DNA of 64,000 nucleotides from Antennarius striatus (Eukaryota > Chordata > Actinopteri > Lophiiformes > Antennariidae): NCBI RefSeq assembly GCF_040054535.1, contig NC_090781.1, positions 12,873,482 to 12,937,481 on the forward strand, written 5' to 3'. How positions within the stretch are numbered: position 1 is the first letter of the stretch; each line of letters starts with the position of its first letter. The translations under genes were made by a program, and so were the position numbers. This document shows positions 10,301-23,079 of this stretch, piece after piece. Under the pieces are notes generated by a model. That model saw only the letters and a program-made list of their open reading frames with translations. It did no database searches and was not told the DNA's origin.

Positions 10301-13224
10301 TAATTTGCACCGTTTTTCCTCTTGTCAAGTTTGAGGCGTCATTTCACAAGAATTTGCAATATTTGGAGGGGTAGAACTGAAACAAGTCCATTATAAATTA
10401 AGGTATGTGTTGTACATTAGTTGGAGGTTTGAAAGAATTGAGGGGGGGGGGTTGTCTGATAAAATAATTATTGATTTTTATATGGGATTTGTAGGATTCA
10501 GTGTCTTATCCCATGCTAAAGGTTAAGAAGTCATAATGTCCAGTTTGATTTTTGTCTATTCTAGCAGCAGAACAACAAGCAGAGCAGACTGAGATCCGTG
10601 AGATTACAACAAGACTTTTACATTTGTTTATTTCATTTTTCTCCAATGCGATGTACAAGTCAAATCAACAAGTAGATGTGTTTGTGTACGAGCTACAGCC
10701 AGCCATAGACGCCACCATTACTTATATTTACACATGGATTCCAGGGTTGAACACACAGGAAGCGATGCTGCTGTGAGCTGCTGTTGATGACAACATAATG
10801 TCAGGACTAAGTGTCTCCTGACTATTCAGGACATGAGATGGTCAAAACAAGACACACCCACAGTGGTGAGCCTCTGACCAGGAAATAGTTCCTCATAAAC
10901 AGGAAAAAGATTTTTGACAGATACCCTTATCTCACCATGAGAGACACAGAAGACCCTGGTGATTAGAGGACACATTTGGCTCCAGAATTCTAAGTGTATT
11001 TTTTTTAGAATACATATATTTTAGTATCATCTCAAACTTTAAAAGGCATGAACGCTCCAGTCATCTGTTTACACAAGTCTTCCTTCCTGACAAATTCTCT
11101 CGGCTCTCTGTGTACTCAGGGAAGTTCACCCTCATACCTACATCAATCGGTGTTTCCTCCCAGGTCTCGCTCCTGAACCGCCCTATCAGCCATACTTCCT
11201 GTCCTAAAATTAACCCCACCCACGACCACAACCCAAATTGCCAGGAAACTGCTCCTGTCATCCATCATTTCATTTCTGAGATCATGAGCTGGCAGCTCAT
11301 AGATAAATAAAAATTATACCAGCTGCTGCAAATTCTAATCTTGAGTGTGTTCCTTCAAAATAAAAGTCGTGTCTTAAAGCATCAGACTCGGACCTGTGAC
11401 AGCATCAGGGTTCAATTACTGACCTTCATTTTAAGGTAATGCAGCTGGAGAAGAGTTTGACAGAAAAGAAACATAATGACACAGAGATATCTATAGCTTT
11501 ACAATTAATTTATGATGTAATGTGCTCAGAGTGTGTAAATGAAAGCTAAAAAAAAAAGTTCAATGCTAATCTACACTAAGAAGCATCAAGTTGAATAAAA
11601 GTTTCAATCCAAGAATTAAAAATTATTATATATATTGAATATATTACAATAACGCAGCAATGAAAATATGAAGGTATCCCATTTATCTCATATTGTAACT
11701 GTGCCCACATAGTTTACTCCTGGACCACATACTACACTTTTACATGTTGACTGCTTGTGCTAATGAGATCACCTTGACTGTACAAGACTCCTCTATATAT
11801 CTTGTCACTGACAAAATTACACTCCAAAGTTAAAATGATGTAACTACTATTTATAGCAAACAGTAACTCATTGGAGATTGTTTCCAGGTGCCAAATACAA
11901 ACATATGTCGATGACAAAAGCAAGAAAACACCCAACTGACCAATATTTGAATATTAGAAACAAGAGCCATCCTTTTAGAATATTTTAAAGAAATTAAAGA
12001 CCTTGACATATGTCAAAATAAAAAAAAAAAAATCCTATGTGCATCTATTACATAACCCCATGCCACACATGTCTTGGTGATCCTCCATCATAGAGCGGGT
12101 GTGTTTTAGCTACACAGGCCAACAAACATACCAGACTTGTGTGCGAACTGTTTGCTGGGGCTGGAACTGAGCAAACAGATCCTGTGACCATCACACTGCA
12201 GCTGTCACTGGTGTGTAACATTAAGACAGGTTCTATTTGAAATACCCACGTTCTGCCCCCTGCAGCGTTGTCAGCTCTGCTCTGCAGTAGGAAGCCATTT
12301 CAATTTATTTCCCTGCATGAGACCGTGATAAACACGACTTTAGGCGCGTCCTAGAGTTTTGGTTCTGGATGTGCATCCAGTGCTGGAGAACCCGCCAACC
12401 AGGTTCATATAAATCCTACATATAATTTTCAAGTGTCATTTGACCCTGGCCTGCTTACAGAACACTCTTGGCGTCATAGTGGCATACCATGCTGCAAATA
12501 GTTACAATAAGCCTCAGTGAAGTGTTTGTAAGCAGCAACTGGCATGTTGGAATAAACACAAGCGGCAGCTGTCTCGCTAAAACCGTCATGCATTTAAACA
12601 GTGTGCTCTTGTTATGCTCTCAAAGTCAGCAATGTGGAGTCCGCTGGCTGCTGCACGAACTATTCTGCATAGAGGCAAAGACAGAGCCCAAGCTGCCAAT
12701 TGTTAAAGCACTATTCCAGAAAATATACAAGTTCAAGGCTGATTTTGAGCTAAATGATACAGAGTGCAGAGAAACAAAGGCATGGAAGCTGAAGATAACG
12801 CTGCTGCTCCAGAGAGAGAATTATCACTTCCCTTCATCTAAGGTTTCTCACATTGGCTTTCCACCAGAGAGCCAGCAGGAATAAGCAGACTGCTCTGTGT
12901 CATCAGCACCGTGACTTCACATCCATCAGGCCTACCTCAATCCTCAGCGTTCCTCCTCCAGGGGTTCAAAGGTGACAGACCTCCACCTTCACCTGCACCG
13001 CTTCAACCTCAGCCTGTCTCTGTTTTGATGTCTTCCTCGGTCCCCCTCTATCTAACAGTAACTTCCTGTCTGTCCTCAGCTGTACTTTACTTGTTGATGT
13101 TGTCCCTGGTGGTATTTTTAATGTTTTTCCCTCTCTCTATCTTTGCCCCTTGTCACCAGCCAGCCTGTTGCTCCCCTCACTAAAGCCTCAGGCCTGGCTC
13201 AAGCCCATGGCATCTCTCGGAAGG
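7352..13224. other. about 6 kb of non-coding DNA
   Basis: I find no supported gene. The longest frame (12489-12884, 131 codons) has no motif I recognise and no codon pattern that sets it apart. A CTCF-like word (GCAGGGGGCAG on the minus strand) lies near 12256-12266. A short G run occurs at 10442-10451. Confidence 0.5.
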
Positions 13225-13345
13225 ACTCATCCGGCCCCCTGATTGGCTGCAGGGTAGAAAGAGATGCCCCCTTATTAGGGCAGGAAAAGGCGGGGCTGCG
13301 ATAAAGGAGGGAGGAGAAGGAGATAGCAGAGTTGGTGACAGTAGA
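13225..13345 (+). promoter_or_regulatory. candidate promoter-like element
   Basis: An inverted CCAAT box (GATTGGC at 13241) is followed by a GC box (GGCGGGGC, 13289-13296) and a GATAAAG word about 4 bp further on. This is the spacing of a core promoter, and the stretch is more GC-rich than its surroundings. I could not connect it to any exon, so it may be a chance cluster or an enhancer. Confidence 0.25.
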
Positions 13346-14022
13346 CTGTTTTTCACCGTACCAGACTCGTTCTATCTCTGTCTTTTAGATACCGACAGCA
13401 AAGTTGTCCTGACATCTGTCTTTCAACAGAGGAGGTGTGCTGACTTTACCTGAAGCTGATAAAACGAGAACTTTTTGCAGTCACCGGTACTGGCACTGGT
13501 ACTAACTCAGTTGTTCTGAGGTCAGGTGTTTTCTGTTGTTCTGCAAAACGATTTAAAATTGAAAAATGTAGAAATGGATCCAGATATTTCAGCAGCGTGA
13601 TGATGCACCGATGATATTTAAAACATAAACCACAGGCTTTGACACAAAAACTAGAATGTCAGACATTATCTTTGGATAATTGTCCTGGAACACCTTTGGA
13701 AATTGATGTGCAATCATATTCTGATTCATGAAGGTGGAAGATAACAAGTCAGATGGTTTCCGACCACGTGACGCTCTCTGTTCCTGGTGATGAAAGTTCT
13801 TTAGATACAGCTGGTGCATGTTAGGTCAGGTGGGGTTTCATTACAATGAGTAAACTTCAACACACGCTTCAATCAACAGCCTCTGAATGAATGGATGAAC
13901 TTCCCACCAAATTATTTTTATCTTGAATATTTTAAAATAGAAACAGCAGGCCATGGTTCTTTTTTTAGATAAAGTGTGATGTTTCCTTATTGGGCAGAAG
14001 CTGCTGCCACAAGCTAGACAAT

Positions 14023-14031
14023 GTGTGTGTT

Positions 14032-14067
<36 letters not shown>
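14023..14067. repeat. (TG)n microsatellite
   Basis: This is a GT run split by a short T tract. Confidence 0.95.
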
Positions 14068-14068
<1 letters not shown>

Positions 14069-15060
14069 TTTAGTTTTCTCATCTCTCCCCATCTAAATCT
14101 TAGTGTTTTGTGTATTTGTGTATGCCTATCTTTGTTTCCCTGCCAGTAACTGCAGATGATTTTCTGTAAACCAGCTGAGGTAACTCTGAGCCAAGCAGCA
14201 GGAACACCACATGAAGTCGTCCCAGCTGCCTGTGGATGGACTGAGAGACAAAGGTTCTGCTTCCAGACACCCTCCCCACAGAGAAACACAACTGCAAAGA
14301 CAGTACACTGTAATTAATCTAGATCTTGTTGTGGTTGCTTTGTGTTGGCTTTTTTTGGTATTATTGTGTAATACTAATACATGCTACTACTACCATTACT
14401 ACTACTAATCATAATAATCCACTCTGCATCCCCTGATGGTTAGCCTTCTAGATGTGTCCGATGATGCTGAACGGTTTGGACCCAGAACACTGACCACACT
14501 ATTTCCTGTCCCTTCGGTTCGCATATGAATTCCACAATGCAAAATCCAGGGTGACAAAAATTCTAAAGCTGTCATTTGTTTTCCAAACTAGCAGAGATGT
14601 ATGGTCCAAAGGTGTGGTCTCTGTCTATCAAACTACAACATGAGCAGGAATCTGATTGGGTGTGAAAACAAACTCCGTGGTGCAGATACCCCTTCAGCTC
14701 CCATCGGGATCCTGGGGCTTTATACACTCATGGCCCACAGCTCTACAGATGAGTGGTCGATGTGAATCTTGATACGGTTTTTGCAAGCCAGCCGCGTGGA
14801 GGTCGGCGGGTGGGGAGAAGATGCTGTCAGTACAGATCGGGCAACCAATACTGTGTCAGCTAACATGGTCATTGTTGATCTCCAGCTCCCACACAAAGCC
14901 AGGATTTAGGGTGAGGTGGTTGGGGTGGGGGAGGTGGTGGGGGTTAGGAGTCCTGGCACCACGTCTGTGCCGGACATGGAAGAGATGGAGGGTGAGAGGG
15001 CGAAGCCTATCGCTAATTTAATCCAACTGCTCTGAAAGAATTATAACTATTTTCAAAGAT
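14068..15060. other. non-coding, with a G-rich tract
   Basis: No exon is recognised. Positions 14909-14950 hold several runs of three to five Gs spaced by one to four bases, which is a G-quadruplex-type pattern on the plus strand. Confidence 0.5.
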
Positions 15061-15122
15061 GTATTTATTTATTTATGTATTTATTTAGTTTATTTATTTA
15101 CTTACTTATTTTATTTTATTTG
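15061..15122. repeat. imperfect (TTTA)n repeat
   Basis: ATTT/TTTA words repeat with point changes over about 60 bp. Confidence 0.85.
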
Positions 15123-15279
15123 TTTTTTATTTAGTCATGGATGGAGAAAGTTAAAAAAGGAGCATTGAGGGTAAGGGAGAGGGTGGGTGTCTTTATGGCT
15201 GTGGGAGGGTGATGGTGGATGAGTAGTTTGTTTGACATAATGGACAAGAGCCCGCGTCATCAGCACTCAAACGGTAATT

Positions 15280-15340
<61 letters not shown>
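15280..15340. repeat. (GT)n microsatellite
   Basis: This is a pure GT run of about 30 repeats, ending in GCGTGT. Confidence 0.97.
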
Positions 15341-15616
15341 CACCCTCACTTGAAGTTTGAACATACATTTCTGTACAAACCATGGACAGTTCGAAATGCT
15401 GCTGCTTTGGTGTCAGTAAACATCACAGCTCTACGGTAAATAAAATAACTACTGATTATTAAAAATGACACCAATAGAGTAGAATTTACTTTTTTTAAAA
15501 CAATAATTGTATGTTTTTTTCTCTAAGTAGCGAATGAGAGTTGGTCCTGGAAGATATTAACTCATGAGGCATCCTAGCGTCAGATGGGTTTAACTGGTAT
15601 GGAAATGGATGCATAT

Positions 15617-15652
15617 GGGGGGTGGGGGGAGTTCGCAGAGGGGGGGGGGGGG
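15617..15652 (+). repeat. G-rich tract with a homopolymer of about 14 Gs
   Basis: Two runs of six Gs, a ten-base spacer and a run of about fourteen Gs give a strong G-quadruplex pattern on the plus strand. Homopolymer length is often unreliable in assemblies. Confidence 0.8.
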
Positions 15653-16290
15653 TTCAAAGCTATTCAACCATCACCAAACATGCAGAGGAAGGAGATTGTC
15701 TCTGTTCAAGTCTGAAGCCTGAACAGATAAACTTTAAACTGTGACACAATGCTCACTTCCTTGCCGTGCTTTTCCTTGACCTGCAACTGAATGACCTTTA
15801 CATGTGCTGACGAGAGTGCCGGGTATTTATAGAGGGGAATGCCACAGGTTACATGTATGCTTTTACATGTGTTATTGTGTGTGTAGCTGAAAAAAAATGG
15901 AGTTTATGTATATGTTTATTTGGGCCGTTGATGATCACCTAGGTTTATCAGCAAAGTATAAATTAAGGTTCTTCTGACAAATGGTATTAATATCATAATG
16001 ATATACAGTACATATACTCTTAAACAAATACTGTTATATTTTTTATTTTATACTGTTTATATTTTAGTTATAGTTTAGGAAGTCTATCCATCTATCTATA
16101 TAATATGTCTCATTTAAGCCCTTACAAGTAAACTTATAGTGCTTTAAATAAGACTGAATAATTGCTAATGATCTTAATGTACACATTTAATTGCTGGATT
16201 AAAATTTTTTCATTGTCATTTGTGGTTGAACCTTGACCAAAATTATCTTTATAATGAACTGCTGAAAATTCATGACAAACTATTATTAAC

Positions 16291-16410
16291 CTCCCTAAAA
16301 AGTCTTCCTCATGTCATTGTTCAAAAGACATAAACGTGAATATTCACAAGATGAAATATGGAAATAGTGTAATGTTTTAAAATTAAATAAAACAACTAAT
16401 GACTTTGCTT
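16291..16410 (+). repeat. diverged direct repeat, copy A
   Basis: The block AAAGTCTTCCTCATGTCATT through AAATAAAACAACTAATGACTT recurs as copy B about 545 bp downstream, with substitutions and small indels. It is not a family I recognise. Confidence 0.8.
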
Positions 16411-16835
16411 AAAAATGCTTATTAAAAGTTTTAAAGGTTTCTTTCTGCCTTTAAAAAATATTTTTTATAAATAAGTTGAAAAACAGATTCCCAATACAAC
16501 TCTACATCTCCAAAGTGAGAGTATCTACGGTTCTGTTGTGCTTTCGCTCAACACCCACTACTCTCTGGACTGGTTTAATAAATTTAGACAGATAGATGTG
16601 AAATGTTCCAGCTCCAGACATAGTTTTAACCTGATGATTCTCTCCCTCTGAAGCTCTTTGGTTACTTATTTGTCAGACATCAAACACACAAAATGTGACA
16701 AATCATCAAATAGTACAGGTGATTCACTGACATACTCCTCATATTGTCCAGTTGGAGGAGCCAAACTAGCAGGTGGCCTCTCTGAAACACTTTTGGCAGC
16801 TACGTATGTCCTCTATAAAACATGGCTTCCATAAA

Positions 16836-16946
16836 CTGCAGTCTTCCTCATGTCATTATTCAAAAGACATAAATGTGATTATTCATAATATCATAAAATA
16901 AGGAAATAGTGTAATATTTCAAAAGTAAATAAAACAACTGATCACT
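16836..16946 (+). repeat. diverged direct repeat, copy B
   Basis: This partner of copy A shares CAGTCTTCCTCATGTCATT, CAAAAGACATAAA and GGAAATAGTGTAAT with copy A, and the block ends AAATAAAACAACTGATCACTT. The 430 bp between the copies does not obviously match itself, so this is a local duplication or two insertions of one old element. Confidence 0.8.
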
Positions 16947-16949
16947 TGA

Positions 16950-17895
16950 ATCACAAAATAACTACACAATGGAATTTGAGAACCTGTTACCTTAAATGCA
17001 GAACACAAACTCATACAAACTGATATAATGCAGATAAAGAGTTAAAAGCACACAAAGTAAACAGTGAGAAATCTATTCTTTGTTTCTTTGTATGCAGAAG
17101 ACGGGTTACAAACTAAGCTGTTCATGTGGACAAACTAATTATAGGTGTAAACCATTATCAAAAAACCCTCAAAATCAAGTTCTCTTCATCTCAACGGGTC
17201 TAATTATGGAATGCAAGTGTTTTGATAACCAGCAAATGTAAATGCAGTGGCTCATGGGCGTAAACAATCGTTTTACATGGCCGAGTCTCCACCTAATTCA
17301 GTCGCTGCAGGTATGAGTGCTAGAAAAGACATCGTCTGTAAAAACTACTCAACGTCAAGCTAGATGTTGTTCATGTGGATGTGTCTTCAGACAGTGAGCA
17401 GCAAACTAAGAAAATACATAAATAAAAATATGAGAACTTTTCCAACGATTATATGGAGACAAACAAACAAACAGACAAACAACAGAGCAAGCTGAAATAG
17501 TAAAAAGAAGGCCAGTGGGTGACGGACACCCAGCTGATTGCCTATTCCATTCCCTACTAACCCGTCACTGACAGTGTTAACCAAACGTGTGTGCTGCTAT
17601 TAGGGCGGTTGTGTTGCTCCACGCTGTGGAGGAAGACATCCTGACCTGCACTGGAGGAAGGCGTCCAGGTGACTCTGAATATTCCACGCAGACACTCACA
17701 CATGATCTGTAGCAGGAGGCCGATGGAGGAAACACACCGACGGCGCAGCCCACACACGGGTTGTGGGACTGAGAGAGCTAGGCAGCAGGGCTGGGCGAGA
17801 AAGGTGGATGTCTGAGGTGATTGGGGGGGTCGGTTTGACCGTTTGGGCCCACAGGAGACTGAGCGATTGAGGGTGGATTACACATAGAAAGAATG
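16950..17895. other. non-coding, nothing recognised
   Basis: Short frames are present on both strands, but none has splice borders or motifs I can support. Confidence 0.5.
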
Positions 17896-17898
17896 CAA

Positions 17899-17978
17899 GA
17901 GAGAGAGAGAGAGAGAGAGAGGAGGGGTCCCGGCATTGGGAGAGAGAGGGATGGATGGATGGATGGATGGATGGATGA
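17899..17978. repeat. (GA)n followed by (GGAT)n
   Basis: A GA run at about 17899-17922 is followed, after 26 bp, by seven GGAT units at about 17949-17978. Confidence 0.9.
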
Positions 17979-18124
17979 CGGATGGAAAGTGCAGCGATGA
18001 GGGGAGGGATCAACAGAAAGAGAGAAGAAGAGTGGACTGTCTCATCAGTGTGAACGCATCAAAGTATGGACCACTGAACTTTCTTTTTCTCCTGCAGATT
18101 CACCATACTGATAGATGGACTACA

Positions 18125-18126
<2 letters not shown>

Positions 18127-18216
<90 letters not shown>
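18127..18216. repeat. (TG)n microsatellite
   Basis: This is about 43 uninterrupted TG units after TGCG. Confidence 0.97.
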
Positions 18217-18219
<3 letters not shown>

Positions 18220-20839
18220 CCACAGCAGCGAGACAGGACAGAATAGCGGTGTATTAGCGCTAGTGGACAGTCAGCAGTTTGCTGCAGCCCCATGTAAAGC
18301 CCGCTCCATTGTCTGTGCTGCTGGAGGCTTTAGCTGTGGTCCAGTGAGGCCTTGTTACTGGGCTTAGAGGGGCTGGACACTGGATACCAGTCAGACACAA
18401 CCACAGCCAACACACCTCAAATGGGGCAACCTGAGATGAAAATGAGTAAAATAACATACTGCCATAAGGCTTGATGCTGATTTCTGGTGTCATTTGGAAG
18501 GTAAGGCATGAAACTGTTGTAAATTAACATGTTTCTAAAGCTATTTAAATGTAAGATGGGATATAATTAAGGAAGATTTTACACAAACTTACAACCATTA
18601 TTACCCAGGTTCCATGAATATTGTTGACAATGAAATGTCTTCTCTTGGATGTAAAAGCACGCTGGAGTCCAACAAAGACGACCGAATGAATGGCTCTCAC
18701 TTATAATAAGGATGGATTTGACAGGCTGAGAGACATGAAAATTGATGTTCAGGTTATTAACAAGCCGTTGAGGCTAAAACTAGGGAAAACATTCCAATTT
18801 GCACCATTTGCCCTTTCTACGACTATTTATACAAATGGCTGAACTCTAATTTGACAGATTTGTAATTTTCCAGCCCTCACAGACTCAGAGATGGAGGTGA
18901 TGCTTGGATGGAGCTCCTGTGCTCATTAGAAGCTGTTTGTCACATGCTTCAGTTAATCCCTACCAAGTGCAGCGTATTTGGGAGCTGAATCATCGAGGAT
19001 GGAGCCGCTCTGCGCACCAAACACACACTCATGCTGTTAAGCCTTAAAGAACTGGTTTCAATGTAAACTGACTCGGCAGGATCTCACAGGTTTTTCTCTT
19101 TAAATGCCCACAGCTCAGATTTCAAAATGTTGTTAACTAAATTCCTCAACTTTCCCACTGCCCAGAAGGTTGAATAATTTGTCTTGGACCATGAATCTTA
19201 TGTTTTTAAGCCACCGGAGGGGAAGGAACCCAAACAAACAAGAACACATAAGCAAATGACACTGACTCTACCAATGGCTTTAATGCGATGCAACCGCAGG
19301 GGTAACTCCGGTTGGCAAGGGCAACAGAGGGATGAATATTCATAGACGCTGTGGTGACACAGCAGTTCTAAGTAAACTACTGACTGCTGCTGTCTGTTTG
19401 ATCATCAGGTCAATTAATTGTCATCATTGTGTTATATAAGCTCATCCTCACAGAGGTGTGTGACTTTCTTTTAATGGTATCATCAAATGTTTTGTCATTT
19501 TTTTCTTTCTTGTCTTCATTAAGAGGAGGAAAAAAATCTGCATATAAAAGATTGCCTTCAATTTAATCTGACACTCAATACATTTTGCTGCTACTATTTG
19601 CTTAAAGCTGATTGTCCGTTTCCACCACGTGAGGCTTGTGACATGATGAGGCCCTTTAAACAAGTCATCTTTGAAAACAGCCTGAAGCGGTCGTCCCTGG
19701 TGATTTAGTTCGAAACCTTGAATGAGTTACATTGAAGATCCAATGAAAGAACGCGGTGCCATAAAAGAGCATGTAAGGTTAATGAAAGCAATCAAATCAG
19801 GCAGAAGATGAAATGAAAGTGATCAAAACTGGCTAATGACATCCAAAAGTACGGGGTGAAGGGAGAGTCAATGGTGGCAGGAACATAAAACTTTATTTCA
19901 TGTCATGTTTTCAGCTCCAAGAAGGTAACATCTATTACTATTTTCTGAAATTTTCCAACATGACCATTTCCACAAGAACGACTGTGTGTGATAGACTAAA
20001 TTTATCCTTAGAGGATGGAAATCATAAAAGATTTAGGGGTTCAAGGCTGAGTCACTGCAGTAAATGCTGCAGGATAACTGCTGCCAAACATACAGTTTCC
20101 AATTATAATAATATTCCAATAATTAAAAAGTAAGGTCAGCATTTGAAGAATGACTGAAGAAAAAGTTTCTTTTACTTACTTTAAAGAAGCATTTAAAGTA
20201 ATTAAAACAGCCGGTGATTCAAACAGATATTCATGTAATGGCCAGACCAGCAGGCAAATTCAGAAAAAAAACCCCTCCTTAACTTTTAAATTATTAGGAA
20301 TAAATAAATAAACACAAGACTAAGGATAAAAAGACATACATGAAAAAAGATTTATTTCAGCTCCTGTGAGGAAGTGGCGAACAACATCAGAGTACAGTAT
20401 ATAGGATAAAGTAAAGCATGAAATGAGGCTAGGAAATATAACAAAGAAGGTGTTGTGTCCACGTTAAGGGTTATTGTGATATTGAAATTCATTTAGTATA
20501 AACATCCAGTGAAGAAAATGAAATAAAATAACACATTGGATTAGACTATTTTTGAATTTGTTGTAAAAAGAAGAATGACAGCAACCCAAAGGTAGTACAG
20601 AGAGAACATCAGCGTTCAACTGTCTATTACCATGACGTGTGAGTACATCACTGATCACATCCTTCCACCCTGATAACATCACATTGTTTTGAGTGTTTAG
20701 GTAGTACTTTTGTATTTGTTTGTGATGTTCTGAGAAAAAGAGGAATGCTTGAATCATTAACAACTGGGATTGACCAGAGAGGACTGCAACCCAAAGCTTC
20801 ACTTGCACACTGTGTCAAATGACAGTTATTCCAGTGATG
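18217..20839. other. 2.6 kb of non-coding DNA
   Basis: No exon, RNA gene or repeat family is recognised on either strand. Confidence 0.5.
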
Positions 20840-20935
20840 AGCTGGCGTCTCATCCGGGTGTACCCCGCCTCTCGTCCATAGCTGGCTGGGATAGGCGCCA
20901 CCACATCCGTGATGCTATGAAGATGAGGAGATTAT
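20840..20935 (+). mobile_element. LINE tail fragment (teleost 'gctgggatagg' type)
   Basis: GGGTGTACCCCGCCTCTCGT followed by GGCTGGGATAGGCGCCA is the tail of the same L2-like retroposon family as at 2372. It is short, in plus orientation, and lacks the usual GGATGGATGG end. Confidence 0.75.
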
Positions 20936-21664
20936 GATTGTCCCTTTTTAGGAAGATGAATGAGTAAATAAGAGACATAAAAACATGAAATTCATCTAAC
21001 ATAACAACTATAAGATGGATGGTAGATGATCATATTATTATTATTATTTAAATGATATAATTTCTACTCAACAAACCTCATTTATTAGATCTCTTATAGA
21101 TTTCAATGACTAAGAAATTTTTTTTTTCACACACAAACATAGAACACATCCTGGTCTAAGGACAATGATGAGGTTGTGTTGTCATTTGGTGTCATGAAGG
21201 TTGGCCCTTTCACATTCGTCACACGATGTTTCGCTCGGGGTGTGTTTGACATTTGATGGTCAAAACACTGACGTATGAAATTTGAATATTTTTGAAGATT
21301 CATCAGTAGAGATGAGATTTATTTTCAGAAGTACAATTGTAGCTGACAAGGTCCTTTTACAGACTGTAATATAATATACCACACCAACACTTTACTGGCA
21401 GCCCCTGATTTCTGAAACGAATCTGAAGTTAATATACTGTATAACGTGCGGTAAAAGTAATTGCTTTTCCTCAGACTGAGGAAATACCTGATGGGAGAAC
21501 TTCTAATCCTTCTGCTGAGCTTTTGTTGAAAGTCAAATGAACGTACCTCCGTGAATTTCTTCTCCCACCACCTACAATTAACCCTTACATTATTTGTGTA
21601 CAGATTCAGCAGTTAACTGATACCTCCACTTTCCTCTTGATCGAGGATATCAAAAACATTAGAC
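20936..21664. other. non-coding, nothing recognised
   Basis: AT-rich spacer up to the truncated LINE; no coding or RNA signal is visible. Confidence 0.5.
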
Positions 21665-23078
21665 ATTGTGTCTGGGGTACCACAGGGGTCAGTGTTGGGT
21701 CCAAAATTATTTATACTTTACAATAATGATTTACGTAAGGTTTCAAAGGTACTTAAAATGATACTTTTTGCGGATGATACAACCATCCTCTGCAAAGGAA
21801 ATTATAAAAATAAAGTAACTCAAACAGTAAATGAGGAATTACCCAAGATGCAATTATGGTTTGATATAAACAAATTATCCTTGAACCTAACCAAAACTAA
21901 GTATAGGTTATTTGAGAAGAAACGTCGCAAACACAAAATCAATATTAACGTGAATGAAGTAAATATTGAAGGGGTTAATGAATTTAAAATGCTAGGAGTG
22001 ATTATTGATGAGATGCTAAATTGGAAACCTCATTTAAGACAACTGCAAATAAAGTTAGCCAGAAGTGTATCCATACTCTGGACAACTCAAAAACTATTAA
22101 ATCAGAAGGCACTCCATATAATATATTGTGCACTAACCCTGCCCTATCTGAACTACTGTACTGTATGGGGAAACACATATAAAAGTGTCTTACAACCTTT
22201 ATTTCTGACCCAGAAAAGAGCCTTAAGGATTATTCACAATGAACATTATAGAGCTCACACAAACCACTTATTTATTAAATCTAAACTACTGAAAATACAT
22301 GACATCATCAGCTATAAAACTGTGTAACTTATGTATAAAGCCGCCAATAACAATTTACCTCAAAATATACAATCACAAATACAGATTAATGAACCCAGTT
22401 ACCAACTAAGAGAAAACACAGCATTTGTACAGATAAAAGCAAGAACCACATTAAAAACATTTTCACAATCGTTCACTGGTGTCAAACATTGGAATAAACT
22501 GGATAATGAAATTAGGAGTATGGGAACTCTAACTGCCTTTAACAAAGCATTTAAAAACATGATTTTGCAAGGTTATATTTTTGATGTGAATAATGATTAA
22601 AGGACTGCACTGTTATGATGAATTAAACTTCATGTTGTCAATCCTGTGAAATAAATGTCACTGTAACCTTTGTGCAGTAACTGAGTACATGCAAGATGTT
22701 ACGACTGCTACGAAAGTGGAGAGGAAAGGAATGCTGAGTAAACAAGGACACTACTGACCAGAAACAACCCTTGAAAGGAATTACAAAATGAACATTAACA
22801 AAATTTGGACTCTTCTCAAAACAACAATGTACCAGAATAAAATAATTGACATTGATTTGTGACATGCAATGTGTGAATTGGTTGACAATGTGCTGTAATG
22901 AGAGAGACGTTGATGATTTAGGGGACGGGAACCTTACAAGCCAATAGCTTCTACCCGTCAACCCTTTTTTTTCTTTTGGGATGTTGTTGCTGATGTCTCA
23001 ACACTGATGAAAGTGAAGTCTGTTGTAATAGCATGTCTGGAAAGAAGAAAATAAACTGAATAAATAAATAAATAAATC
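21665..23078 (+). mobile_element. 5'-truncated non-LTR retrotransposon with 3' UTR and (AAAT)n tail
   Basis: The element begins abruptly inside the reverse-transcriptase domain at SGVPQGSVLGP and runs through the rest of the ORF. It then has a 3' UTR of about 450 bp containing GGGGACGGGAACCTTACAAG and a T-rich block, and ends in CTGAATAAATAAATAAATAAAT. Truncation at the 5' end plus a short-repeat tail is the usual outcome of target-primed reverse transcription. Clade placement (CR1/Jockey-like group) is from general resemblance only. Confidence 0.85.
21668..22600 (+). pseudogene. LINE reverse transcriptase, C-terminal half, one nonsense codon
   Basis: Reading from the first GTG in frame, the sequence gives the RT motif B region SGVPQGSVLGP, then motif C as LFADDTTIL, then the thumb-like pattern LSLNLTKTKY, MLGVIIDEMLNW and LPYLNYCTVWGN. 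The frame is open for 219 codons, meets a single TAA at 22325-22327, and continues in the same frame for about 90 more codons to TAA at 22600. There is no frameshift in 930 bp, so the copy is fairly young. The N-terminal endonuclease and the first RT motifs are missing, so it cannot move on its own. Confidence 0.85.
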
Positions 23079-23079
23079 G

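Noticed and set aside
12489..12884. 131-codon open frame on the plus strand
   Set aside because: No recognisable domain, no splice or promoter context, and no compositional sign of coding. A homology search could revive it.
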